From positions 1 to 34,856 of the forward strand of contig CBIHOZ010000063.1 in NCBI GenBank assembly GCA_966211525.1: DNA of 34,856 nucleotides, read 5' to 3'. The stretch is from Ohtaekwangia sp966211525. GTDB lineage: Bacteria; Bacteroidota; Bacteroidia; Cytophagales; Cyclobacteriaceae. Below the pieces are notes generated by a model. It had not been told where the DNA came from and made no database searches. It saw only the letters and a program-made list of their open reading frames with translations. A program made the translations under genes and the position numbers. Positions 26,484 to 34,252 of this stretch are shown here, piece by piece; the stretch's first letter is position 1, and each line of letters begins with the position of its first letter.

Positions 26484-26910
26484 CGTCACTTCGCTTTAAC
26501 GTCACTTCGAGCGTTCGCTATTTGATCATATAGTTGAGTTCCCTGCGAGAAGCCCAGTGTCGGAGCAACGTGATTGGTGAATGCGGTGCTCGCTACTTAC
26601 CCGTCACTTCGAGCGTTCGCTATTTGATCATATAGCTGAACTCCCTGCGAGAAGCCCCGTTTCGGAGCAACGTGATTGGTGAATGCAGTGCTCGCTACTT
26701 ACCCGTCACTTCGAGCGTTCGCTTTTAATTCATATAGCTGAGCTTCCTGCGAGAAGCCCCGTTTCGGAGCAACGAATTCGTGGCTATATACGTGTTGAGT
26801 TTATGCTATGCGTTGAAGTGCAGTGCATCACGTTGAATAAAATATTTTGCAAGGGGGTTTCTCGCGGGTAACGCGCATTTTATAGGAAGTATAGCTCGCT
26901 CGAAATGACG
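26484..26910. repeat. Array of ~102-bp repeats: truncated start, two full and one partial direct copies, one inverted copy
   Basis: The non-coding stretch 26378-26924 holds this array and the terminator before it. Direct copies start at 26500, 26602 and 26704, exactly 102 bp apart, each with CGTCACTTCGAGCG; the third matches for 71 bp, to 26774. A short fragment of the same start lies at 26484. A fourth copy is inverted, about 26811-26910: its outer end CGCTCGAAATGACG is the reverse complement of the repeat start with one mismatch, and it keeps the CGCGAGAA-CCCC and CAACGTGAT blocks in the same order. The terminal word CGTCATTTCGAGCG resembles widespread REP-like or MITE-like bacterial repeats. 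No protein is encoded. Confidence 0.88.
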
Positions 26911-26924
26911 CACGGATAAAAACT

Positions 26925-27500
26925 CTACTTCTTCTTGCGAGCAATCTTGGCTTGGGTTTTTGCTACGGCTTTCTTGGCTACGGCCTTTATGGTTTTCTTG
27001 GCAGTTTTTGATACTGCTTTTTTCGCGGGAGTTTTTGCTGCTGGTATATCTTTCAGTATCTGACTGGTGTGATTCTTCGTATCAACTTTGGATACGATGT
27101 CTTCAATGACACCATTCTCATCTATAATAAACGTGATGCGTGCAGTGCCCATGAACTTCCTTCCGTACATAGACTTCTCCACCCATGTGCCGTAGAGCTC
27201 ATGAAGTTTTTTTTCGGTGTCGGCTAACAAACGGAACGGAAGTTTCTCCTGTGCTATAAATTTTTGGTGAAGCTTTTCAGAATCTGTGCTAACACCCAAC
27301 ACTTCATAGCCACGCTTTTGCAGTAAAGTATAATTGTCGCGGAGGTCGCATGCTTCTGCTGTGCAGCCCGGTGTCATGTCTTTCGGATAAAAGTAGAGTA
27401 CAACTTTTTTTCCTTTGAAGTCACTCAGCTTTACAGATTTGCCATCCTGACCGTTAACGGTGAAGTCAGGCGCCTTGCTTCCGATTTGTAATGATGCCAT
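26925..27500 (-). CDS. bcp: BCP-type peroxiredoxin with histone-H1-like Lys/Ala tail
   Basis: 191 residues, against about 150 for ordinary BCP (PrxQ) thiol peroxidases. The peroxiredoxin domain covers about 1-152, with TPGC46TAEAC51 giving the peroxidatic and resolving Cys five residues apart, and KFMGTARITFIID later. It reduces peroxides with thioredoxin. The last 39 residues (AAKTPAKKAVSKTAKK onward, ending ARKKK) are almost only Lys, Ala, Thr, Val and Arg, like the tail of histone H1, and should bind DNA or other polyanions. The tail is in frame with no break. The gene is last in an operon, 3 bp after the M23 peptidase stop codon. Confidence 0.93.
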   Translation of the reverse strand: MASLQIGSKAPDFTVNGQDGKSVKLSDFKGKKVVLYFYPKDMTPGCTAEACDLRDNYTLLQKRGYEVLGVSTDSEKLHQKFIAQEKLPFRLLADTEKKLHELYGTWVEKSMYGRKFMGTARITFIIDENGVIEDIVSKVDTKNHTSQILKDIPAAKTPAKKAVSKTAKKTIKAVAKKAVAKTQAKIARKKK

Positions 27501-27503
27501 GGG

Positions 27504-29468
27504 TCAGGGAATTTTTTGTGTGAATGTACTCGTATTCCCCGCATTATCCTTTACAGTAAGTACAAATGTTCCTTTGATAGGAGCTTTCTTATCAAGTCGT
27601 TCCGACCATATCGTGGCCGTTTTACTATCATAATGCATGAGCAGCCATTCGCCATTAACTGTTGCTTCAAAGGAAGATATACCCGACAGGTTATCGCGAA
27701 TCTTGAAACGAACTGCCTGGTTGTTAATCGTTATAGCACGAATAGACGGTGCTTCGAGGTCTTGCAGAATTGTAAACTCACCAAACTCGCGTGTGTTAAA
27801 CTGCAGGCGACCATTGATCCATTCGCCTCCTAAAAATGAATGCGCTCTTCCGGTGCTGCGGTATACATTATACTTGCCATCAGCAGGATACGTGCGGTTG
27901 GTCTTTACTGATACACGAATACTCTTATTGAGCGGAACAGTTCGCGTACCGATCGTGAAGATCTCGTTGCCAGTTGTTTTGTCAACGGTGTAATCGGTGT
28001 TGAGGTATAGTGTATCGTAAATGGCGTTCAACGGAAAGTCGATGTCCATTATATCACTATAGTATTTATACTCCGTGCCGGAAGGTATAGCAATCTTGAT
28101 TTTGGGACGAATCGTTTTGTTGTTGACCAGGATCGAATCCGGAATACTTTTCCGCAGATCAAACAAATATACTTTGCGGTTGATGTTGTGATAGGTTGGA
28201 TCAACTTCCTGTGATTGACCTTTTATATATACCAACGCACGTGCGCCCAGATCTTTACCAGCCTTCGCGGTTATCATCATCGTGTTACCGGTAATGTCGT
28301 ACAACAGATCTGCTGTGGCAGCCATGGGTTCGAGAGAAGCAACTTCTCTGATTACCGGATTCGGCTTCAGCTTAAACGATATACTGCTCACATTGCTGTA
28401 GCTGTCTTTCATACGAATCTTCACATGCGAGATCTTGTTCGGGTTAACCTTAATCCGCCCGTCTGTTGGCGATTCGTTGTAGAACTTCAGCGGGTTGCCA
28501 TCATCAATATATAGTTTGTAGAAGCGGGTGCCTTTGCTGCGCATGGTTTTGAAGTCCATCAGGGTATAGATGGCGCGCGTCTCGGCAATGTTCAACTTGT
28601 CGATAGACTGACGGAATACCAGGGTACTGTCAACATATACTTCAAGAAAATTCACACCGCCATAAAAAGGACTCTTATAGGCGAGTTTGTCTTTGGCAAG
28701 TATCTCGATACCAATTGCTCCGTTCGCGAGGATCGGACTGGCGATCACATAATTACTTCCGACTTTATTTCCATAGAATTCAAAGCGACCAAAACGGTCG
28801 TTGATGCGCGACTCGGTATTAAGTGTTACAAGTGCTATCTTTTCAGGAGCAGGAGGGAAGTTATCAACGATCTCCGGGAATGCTCCGATCTTGAGCGGAT
28901 CGAGTGCGTAGTTGTTTGAATCACGTATATCAAAATGCAGGTGTGGTCCCGTAGAGCCGCCTGAATTTCCGGAGAGCGCGATGGTATCGCCCTGCTTTAC
29001 TCTGAACACATCTTTCTCAAAAAACAAATCGATCTCTCCCGACTTCAGTTTGTATTGCTCTTGCAAAACATGTTTGGCAACTTCACCTTTAAATTCATCC
29101 AGGTGAGCATAGAGGGTTGTGTTACCATCGGGATGCGTGATATATAGCACGTTGCCATAACCCGAACCACCCATACTGGCGCGCGAAATATAGCCGCTCT
29201 TGGATGCCAGCACCGGAAAGCCGATCATGTTGTTGGTGCGTATATCTATACCGGAATGAAAGTGCGTGCTGCGCAATTCACCCATGGTGCCGGCAAGCGA
29301 ACCGGGTTGACCGGGCTTGATCGGGTAAAGATATTTTTCTCCGTTTGAATTTTTAGATATAGCAGCGGCATCCTGCTTGCTGAATTGTGCAAGCGATAGG
29401 AAAGGATGTATAGCTATACAAACTGCAACTCCTAGTTTACTTAACTTCGAACTCCAATAGTTTCTCAT
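27504..29468 (-). CDS. M23-family (LytM-type) metallopeptidase, exported
   Basis: 654 residues with a signal peptide ending near residue 27 (SLAQ). The LytM domain lies at about 50-200: H71-S-G-I-D75 and H122, then TGPHLHFD with H176 and H178 as zinc and catalytic residues. All ligands are present, so it should cleave peptidoglycan cross-links or act as an active regulator. About 450 residues of beta-rich sequence follow, with Ig-like segments and a C-terminal DNAGNTSTFTQKIP strand typical of cell-surface domains. Its start lies 32 bp inside the end of the FAH gene. Confidence 0.92.
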   Translation of the reverse strand: MRNYWSSKLSKLGVAVCIAIHPFLSLAQFSKQDAAAISKNSNGEKYLYPIKPGQPGSLAGTMGELRSTHFHSGIDIRTNNMIGFPVLASKSGYISRASMGGSGYGNVLYITHPDGNTTLYAHLDEFKGEVAKHVLQEQYKLKSGEIDLFFEKDVFRVKQGDTIALSGNSGGSTGPHLHFDIRDSNNYALDPLKIGAFPEIVDNFPPAPEKIALVTLNTESRINDRFGRFEFYGNKVGSNYVIASPILANGAIGIEILAKDKLAYKSPFYGGVNFLEVYVDSTLVFRQSIDKLNIAETRAIYTLMDFKTMRSKGTRFYKLYIDDGNPLKFYNESPTDGRIKVNPNKISHVKIRMKDSYSNVSSISFKLKPNPVIREVASLEPMAATADLLYDITGNTMMITAKAGKDLGARALVYIKGQSQEVDPTYHNINRKVYLFDLRKSIPDSILVNNKTIRPKIKIAIPSGTEYKYYSDIMDIDFPLNAIYDTLYLNTDYTVDKTTGNEIFTIGTRTVPLNKSIRVSVKTNRTYPADGKYNVYRSTGRAHSFLGGEWINGRLQFNTREFGEFTILQDLEAPSIRAITINNQAVRFKIRDNLSGISSFEATVNGEWLLMHYDSKTATIWSERLDKKAPIKGTFVLTVKDNAGNTSTFTQKIP

Positions 29469-30051
29469 CTTCTATATATGCCGATAACACATTTCCCACC
29501 TTTACCGCGCCTACACCTTTTGGTGTGCCCGTAAATATCAAATCACCTGTTCGCAGCGTAAAAAATTTCGACAGATACGAAATTATAAAATCGAAATTAA
29601 AAAGCATAAGACTTGTATTGCCTTGTTGCTTAAGTTCACCATTAATCGTCAGACTGAAGTTAATGTTCTTCAGATCGCTGAAGGAAGTTACCGGAATAAA
29701 TTTGTCGCTGATAGGAGCAGAGCCGTTGAAGCCTTTCGCTATATCCCACGGTAAACCTTTTTCTTTTGCTTTCTGCTGCAGATCACGAGCCGTAAAATCT
29801 ATGCCGATACCGATTGCATCGTAGTACTTGTTTGCAAATTTCTCCTGTATATTTTTTCCTTCCTTGCAGATGCGCAGCACAAGTTCAACTTCATGATGAA
29901 TGTCGTTGGAGAAATCCGGCAGATAGAACGGAGCATTGTTCCGAAGCAGTGCTGTATCAGGCTTGGTAAAAATTACAGGCTCGTCAGGACGCTCGTTGTT
30001 AAGTTCCTTGATATGCTCAGCATAATTCCGTCCGATGGCAAAAATTCTCAT
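29437..30051 (-). CDS. Fumarylacetoacetate hydrolase-family protein
   Basis: A 204-residue enzyme of the short FAH type. The conserved IGRNYAEHIKEL and PVIFTKPDTALL at the N terminus, HHEVELVLRI with metal-binding Glu residues, GIDFTARDLQ, and GDLIFTGTPKGVG near the C terminus are all present. Known relatives are acylpyruvate hydrolases, oxaloacetate decarboxylases or tautomerases; the exact substrate is unclear. It is first in an operon with the M23 peptidase and the BCP peroxiredoxin, two functions with no obvious metabolic link. Confidence 0.92.
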   Translation of the reverse strand: MRIFAIGRNYAEHIKELNNERPDEPVIFTKPDTALLRNNAPFYLPDFSNDIHHEVELVLRICKEGKNIQEKFANKYYDAIGIGIDFTARDLQQKAKEKGLPWDIAKGFNGSAPISDKFIPVTSFSDLKNINFSLTINGELKQQGNTSLMLFNFDFIISYLSKFFTLRTGDLIFTGTPKGVGAVKVGNVLSAYIEDEKLLEFEVK

Positions 30052-30257
30052 AAAGTGCTATCTTTTAGTTAATGGTTGCAGGTATATAGTTGTAGAAAAA
30101 ATGCAGCGATGCCAAAGTGATGTCTGCTATAGGATCATAATTACTGTTCATCGTGCATAAATTCATTTCTGGCTCAATATGAATAACTTTTGGCACGAAT
30201 TTATAAAACAATACACGAGTGGTTTTGTATTTTTGACCAAAATAAATTCACTCCTGT

Positions 30258-31058
30258 ATGTGGAAGAAAATATTCATTTTCTCATTAATTAGTCTTGTAA
30301 TTTTTGCCTGTGCTAAAGTAGCAGTGACAGGTCGTAACCAGTTAAGTCTTGTATCCAACTCCGAGATCATCCCCATGGCCGATCAGCAGTACGATGAAGT
30401 GCTGAAGAAAGGACCGATCTCCAACAACCAGGAGCAAACGCAAATGGTAAAGCGCGTTGGGGCACGTATACAAAAAGCAGTGGAAGAGTATATGGCGATG
30501 AACAATGCTTCGTCTGAACTCGCGGGCTTTGCGTGGGAGTTCAACCTCATCGATGATCCTAAAACGGTAAACGCATGGTGTATGCCTGGTGGTAAAGTTG
30601 CTTTTTATACCGGTATCATGCCGATCTGTAAAGATGAAACGGGTGTAGCGGTAGTAATGGGCCACGAAGTAGCACATGCTATAGCGAACCATGGTCGTGA
30701 ACGCATGAGCCAGCAGATGGTAGCACAGTATGGCCTCAGTACATTAGGTGCCGTGATGGGACAGAACCCGACAGCCGGTAAAGAATTACTGATGCAGGCG
30801 ATTGGTGCCGGAACAAATGTAGGCATGTTGAAATTTAGCCGCGAGCACGAGTCTGAAGCTGACCATATAGGTTTGATCTTCATGGCAATGGCTGGATATG
30901 ATCCAAATGCAGCACCTAAATTCTGGGAGCGCATGACGGAAGCAAGTGGCGGACAGGCTCCTCCTGAGTTTCTTTCAACGCACCCTTCGCATTCTACACG
31001 TATCAATGATCTGAAGGGATGGATCCCGGAGGCGCAGAAGTATTATAAGAAGAATTAA
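30258..31058 (+). CDS. M48-family metallopeptidase lipoprotein (LoiP/YcaL-like)
   Basis: 266 residues with a lipobox IFAC (Cys18), so it is lipid-anchored in the envelope. The zinc motif HEVAH is at 136-140, and the third ligand region EHESEADHIG is at about 196-205. The conserved VTGRNQLSLVSNSE near the N terminus and FLSTHPSHSTRI near the C terminus are typical of the LoiP/YcaL/BepA-like branch, which degrades faulty outer-membrane proteins. Unlike BepA it lacks a long TPR region. A degenerate heptamer array starts two bases after the stop codon. Confidence 0.93.
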   Translation: MWKKIFIFSLISLVIFACAKVAVTGRNQLSLVSNSEIIPMADQQYDEVLKKGPISNNQEQTQMVKRVGARIQKAVEEYMAMNNASSELAGFAWEFNLIDDPKTVNAWCMPGGKVAFYTGIMPICKDETGVAVVMGHEVAHAIANHGRERMSQQMVAQYGLSTLGAVMGQNPTAGKELLMQAIGAGTNVGMLKFSREHESEADHIGLIFMAMAGYDPNAAPKFWERMTEASGGQAPPEFLSTHPSHSTRINDLKGWIPEAQKYYKKN

Positions 31059-31059
31059 G

Positions 31060-31087
31060 AAGTCAGGAGTAAGAGGTAAGAAGCCTG
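31060..31087 (+). repeat. Degenerate heptamer repeat, related to AAGTAAG
   Basis: Four units in phase: AAGTCAG, GAGTAAG, AGGTAAG, AAGCCTG. They begin two bases after the M48 stop codon. The consensus is AAGTAAG, the reverse complement of the CTTACTT array at 1-56, and in both places the sense relative to the upstream gene is the same. Confidence 0.6.
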
Positions 31088-31120
31088 ACGGGAGATATAA
31101 TTATAACTTAAAATAATAGC

Positions 31121-31759
31121 ATGGTATATCGCGCTATGGTAGGGCTGACACTGGTTTTTGCAGTGTCAGCTTTTTCTTTTCGGGTTGCTGCACAGCAGGC
31201 AGATGACGCTGCTCTGAAAGAAATTAATGAGCACCGGAAGAAACAGCAGAGTGAGTTTCGCGATCCGGATAAATCTCCGCTAGACAAAAAGGAACGCAGG
31301 AAGTTCAAGGGACTTAATTACTACCCGATCGATCTTAACTTTCGTGTAAAGGCTACATTCGTGAAGAATGAAGCTCCGGTGTTGTTTAAAATGAAAACGA
31401 CCACCACGCGTTTACCGGAATATGTAAAGTATGGCGATATATACTTCCTGCTGGATGGCGAAGACTATAAACTCGAAGTATATCAGAGCCAGGATTTACT
31501 CAAGCGCTCGGGGTATGAAGACTATCTGTTCATTCCCTTTACCGATGAAACAAATGGAAAGGATACGTATGATGTAGGCCGTTATCTAGAGTTTCGTATA
31601 CCCACAAGTGAAGAAGTGATCCTTGATTTTAACAAGGCATACAATCCATATTGCAGCTATAGCGATAAGTATTCCTGTCCGATACCGCCGGAGGTAAATC
31701 ATTTACCGCTGGAGATCAAGGCAGGAGAGAAGAAGTATAAAACAGGTTTACTGCATTGA
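31121..31759 (+). CDS. DUF1684 exported protein
   Basis: 212 residues with a signal peptide (about 1-24, ending VAAQ). The start could also be the ATG at 31136, which still leaves a workable leader. GRYLEFRIP, VILDFNKAYNPYCSYSDKYSCPIPP and LEIKAGEKKY near the C terminus are the DUF1684 hallmark. The function is unknown. Codons 8-20 of the signal peptide form a perfect terminator-like hairpin (separate entry). The stop codon abuts the stop codon of the convergent exonuclease gene with no base between them. Confidence 0.9.
   Translation: MVYRAMVGLTLVFAVSAFSFRVAAQQADDAALKEINEHRKKQQSEFRDPDKSPLDKKERRKFKGLNYYPIDLNFRVKATFVKNEAPVLFKMKTTTTRLPEYVKYGDIYFLLDGEDYKLEVYQSQDLLKRSGYEDYLFIPFTDETNGKDTYDVGRYLEFRIPTSEEVILDFNKAYNPYCSYSDKYSCPIPPEVNHLPLEIKAGEKKYKTGLLH
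31144..31180 (+). terminator. Terminator-like hairpin inside the DUF1684 signal-peptide codons
   Basis: GCTGACACTG (31144-31153) pairs perfectly with CAGTGTCAGC (31161-31170) around GTTTTTG, followed directly by TTTTTCTTTT. By shape this is a full intrinsic terminator, but it lies 23 bp inside the DUF1684 reading frame. It could end M48 transcripts or attenuate DUF1684 when translation is slow. Confidence 0.6.
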
Positions 31760-32563
31760 TTATTTTTTGAACGAGCGGAGTTTGATCTCCGTGAGTTTGC
31801 GCTTGGTATCCATCGGGAAATCTCCGTTCATCATCCAGTCGTAATAGCTTGGTTCTTCCTTGAACACTTGCGTTACGACTTTATTTTTATGTTTGCCGAA
31901 GTTGAACACTTCCACGCCTTTGTCGTTCATGACCATGCGGCCAGCCAGGTCAACCAGTTCAGACGCAGTAAGTTTACTCAGCGTATCAACATCATTCCTG
32001 ATCTCACCAATCTTGCGCTCCAGGCTGTCCGTTACATCTTTACCTTCGTAGCGTTCAATCTGCGCCAGCAATACTTCCATGGTTGCTTCCGTATCGGCTT
32101 CCGCTGTATGCGAGTTCTCCAGGTCTTTATTAGTATAGAATTTATACGCGGCAGAGAGCGTACGCTTCTCCATCAGATGAAATATCTTCTGTGCATCAAT
32201 GATCTTTCTGCGGCTGTAATCAAACTCTACATCGCAGCGCAAAAACTCTTCTACCAGCATCGGTATATCAAACTTCATTACGTTGAAGCCTGCCAGGTCA
32301 GCACCTTCCATAAAGCGTGCATAATCTTTCGCTACTTCCTTGAAGGTAGGTTTGTCCTTTACATCTTCATCGCGTAAGCCGTGAAACACGGTTGACTCTG
32401 CGGGTATAGGGATCGTTGGGTTGAGTACGTTCGCTTTGCGTAATACTTCACCGTTCGGCATCATCTTGATAACAGCGATCTCGAGTATACGATCCTGCGT
32501 AATGTTGGTGCCGGTGGTTTCAAGATCGAAGATGCAGAGTGGATTGCGTAGATTCAATTTCAT
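31760..32563 (-). CDS. DEDDh 3'-5' exonuclease (DNA polymerase III epsilon-like)
   Basis: The ATG at 32563 gives 267 residues and begins just before the Exo I motif; an upstream in-frame ATG at 32677 would overlap the mpl gene and adds an unlikely leader. Exo I is FDLETTG with Asp13 and Glu15, Exo II is in AGFNVMKFDIPM, and Exo III is HTAEADTEAT, giving the DEDDh set. It removes nucleotides from 3' ends, in proofreading or repair. The C-terminal 90 residues (FNFGKHKNKVV, YYDWMM) are a short extra domain found in Bacteroidota members. It lies 67 bp downstream of mpl. Confidence 0.92.
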   Translation of the reverse strand: MKLNLRNPLCIFDLETTGTNITQDRILEIAVIKMMPNGEVLRKANVLNPTIPIPAESTVFHGLRDEDVKDKPTFKEVAKDYARFMEGADLAGFNVMKFDIPMLVEEFLRCDVEFDYSRRKIIDAQKIFHLMEKRTLSAAYKFYTNKDLENSHTAEADTEATMEVLLAQIERYEGKDVTDSLERKIGEIRNDVDTLSKLTASELVDLAGRMVMNDKGVEVFNFGKHKNKVVTQVFKEEPSYYDWMMNGDFPMDTKRKLTEIKLRSFKK

Positions 32564-32630
32564 GGTTATACACGTGAGTGCGCGTTGCCACGCACTCCAA
32601 AATTTTTCAGATATAGTATACGGGAAGCGA

Positions 32631-33998
32631 TCAGGATAAGATTTTTTCCGAGAGAGCCGGAATATCAATTCCACCAAAATTACCGGAGCTCATCATGAGC
32701 AGGTTTTTATTTTTCCAGGTTTGTTTTTCCAGGAAAGCCTGTAGCTCTTGGGCATTGGTAAATACCTGCATCGCGCTGGCAGCAAAGGCTGAACGTACAT
32801 CATCCACGGATATAGCTTCCAGATTTTTATCTTTTACTTTATCAGGATTGAAGTATACGATCTGCGTCTGAGCAGCTTTCATGCTGTCTTTATACTGGGG
32901 CAGAAACTTTTTGTTAAGGCTGCTATAAGTGTGCAGTTCCAGGCAGGCCACCAGGTCGCGTGAAGGATAAAATTCTTTCATCGCTTTTACGGTTGCCTTT
33001 ACTTTAGAAGGTGCGTGTGCAAAATCTTTGTATACCGTAGCCGTTGTATTGTCGAATACTTTTTGCAGTCGGCCGGAAGCGCCTTCAAAACTTGCAATCG
33101 CCTCAAAGAACTGTTCCTGAGTTATACCAATCTTCTTTAATACTTCCTTTGCTGCGCTGAGGTTCTGGAAGTTATGGTTACCGAAGATCTTGATGGGTGT
33201 ACGTTCCTTGCCGTTGGTAAGGAAGAAGTGGCCGTTGTTATCCGAAGCGTGTGAATGACTCTTATAGGTGATCTCCTGTACATCGGTGCGCTCTTTTTTA
33301 CCGATCATCAGCGCCATCGAATCCTGCTCGCAGTATATCAGAATTCCTCCTTTCGGAGTCTGGTCTGCAAACAGATCGAACTGGCGTACATACTCTTCTT
33401 CCGAAGGAAATACATTTACGTGATCCCACGCTATACCCGTAATAACACCAACGTGATGTTGATACTTGAGGAATTTAGGAGTAGGATCAAGTGCTGAACA
33501 TAAATATTCATCACCTTCAATAATAATGATGGGAGCGCTGGAAAGTCTTACGGTATTTTCTATACCCGGCACTTTCGCTCCGATAACATAATCAAACTTA
33601 CGCTTGAAGTAATTGAGTACGTGAATGATAATAGCCGTGGTAGTAGTTTTACCATGACTGCCCGAAATCACAATGCGTTGTTTATCACGCGACTGTTCGT
33701 AGATATACTCCGGGAAAGACAAGATCTTAAGTCCAAGTTGTTGGGCTTTAAGTAATTCAGGGTTGTCTTTCCGCGCGTGCATGCCGAGCACGACTACATC
33801 CAGCGAAGATGTTATTAACTCCGGAAACCAACCGTCTTTCTCAGGAAGTAATCCATGTTTAGTTAAAGTTGAACGTGAAGGCTCGAAGATCTCATCGTCA
33901 GACCCGCTTACATCATGACCGGCCTCCTTCAAAGCAATGGCCAGGTTGTGCATAACACTTCCTCCAATCGCTATAAAATGTACTCTTTGCTTTTGCAT
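32631..33998 (-). CDS. mpl: UDP-N-acetylmuramate:L-alanyl-gamma-D-glutamyl-meso-diaminopimelate ligase
   Basis: A 455-residue Mur-ligase-family enzyme. The N-terminal nucleotide-binding domain starts HFIAIGGSVMHNLAIAL, the ATP loop GSHGKTTTT is at 113-121, and IEGDEYLCSA and AWDHVNVFP mark the central domain; the GNHNFQNLSAA segment and C-terminal domain complete the fold. The motif GSVMHNLA near residue 15, instead of GIGMSGIA, separates Mpl from MurC. Mpl re-attaches recycled tripeptide to UDP-MurNAc in cell-wall recycling. It lies upstream of the exonuclease gene on the same strand and diverges from dnaB. Confidence 0.95.
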   Translation of the reverse strand: MQKQRVHFIAIGGSVMHNLAIALKEAGHDVSGSDDEIFEPSRSTLTKHGLLPEKDGWFPELITSSLDVVVLGMHARKDNPELLKAQQLGLKILSFPEYIYEQSRDKQRIVISGSHGKTTTTAIIIHVLNYFKRKFDYVIGAKVPGIENTVRLSSAPIIIIEGDEYLCSALDPTPKFLKYQHHVGVITGIAWDHVNVFPSEEEYVRQFDLFADQTPKGGILIYCEQDSMALMIGKKERTDVQEITYKSHSHASDNNGHFFLTNGKERTPIKIFGNHNFQNLSAAKEVLKKIGITQEQFFEAIASFEGASGRLQKVFDNTTATVYKDFAHAPSKVKATVKAMKEFYPSRDLVACLELHTYSSLNKKFLPQYKDSMKAAQTQIVYFNPDKVKDKNLEAISVDDVRSAFAASAMQVFTNAQELQAFLEKQTWKNKNLLMMSSGNFGGIDIPALSEKILS

Positions 33999-34203
33999 CT
34001 GGAAATCATGAATTCCGGTTTTAAAATAAAGGAAAATGTTTGTTCTTTAAAAATCCAATTGATCAACGCCCTCTTTGTGACCGCTATATATAACTATTTT
34101 TTTTGATCAGTATCACACACACGGGCACAATAAACTTGTTACTTGTACACAATTAAATTGTTAGTACTTTGTTAATAGTTTGTGTAGATAGTGAATGCGA
34201 AGG

Positions 34204-34243
34204 GTTGTACGTTTGTCGCCCTTAAACAAAAAACACGTACAAC
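34204..34243. promoter_or_regulatory. Inverted repeat just upstream of dnaB
   Basis: GTTGTACGT (34204-34212) and ACGTACAAC (34235-34243) are perfect 9-bp arms with a 22-base loop, ending 9 bp before the dnaB start codon. It may be an mRNA structure in the leader or a protein-binding dyad. The rest of the 33999-34252 gap is A+T-rich and shows no gene. Confidence 0.5.
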
Positions 34244-34252
34244 AACCACTGT

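Noticed and set aside
26683..26871. A 62-codon open frame within the 102-bp repeat array
   Set aside because: It runs across repeat copies and into unique DNA, has no family likeness, and the repeat itself is non-coding in look.
26484..26910. A CRISPR array
   Set aside because: The units are about 102 bp, contiguous, without unique spacers, and one copy is inverted; no cas genes are nearby.
33915..34106. A 63-codon plus-strand frame ahead of dnaB
   Set aside because: It starts inside mpl on the opposite strand and ends in A+T-rich DNA with no coding likeness.
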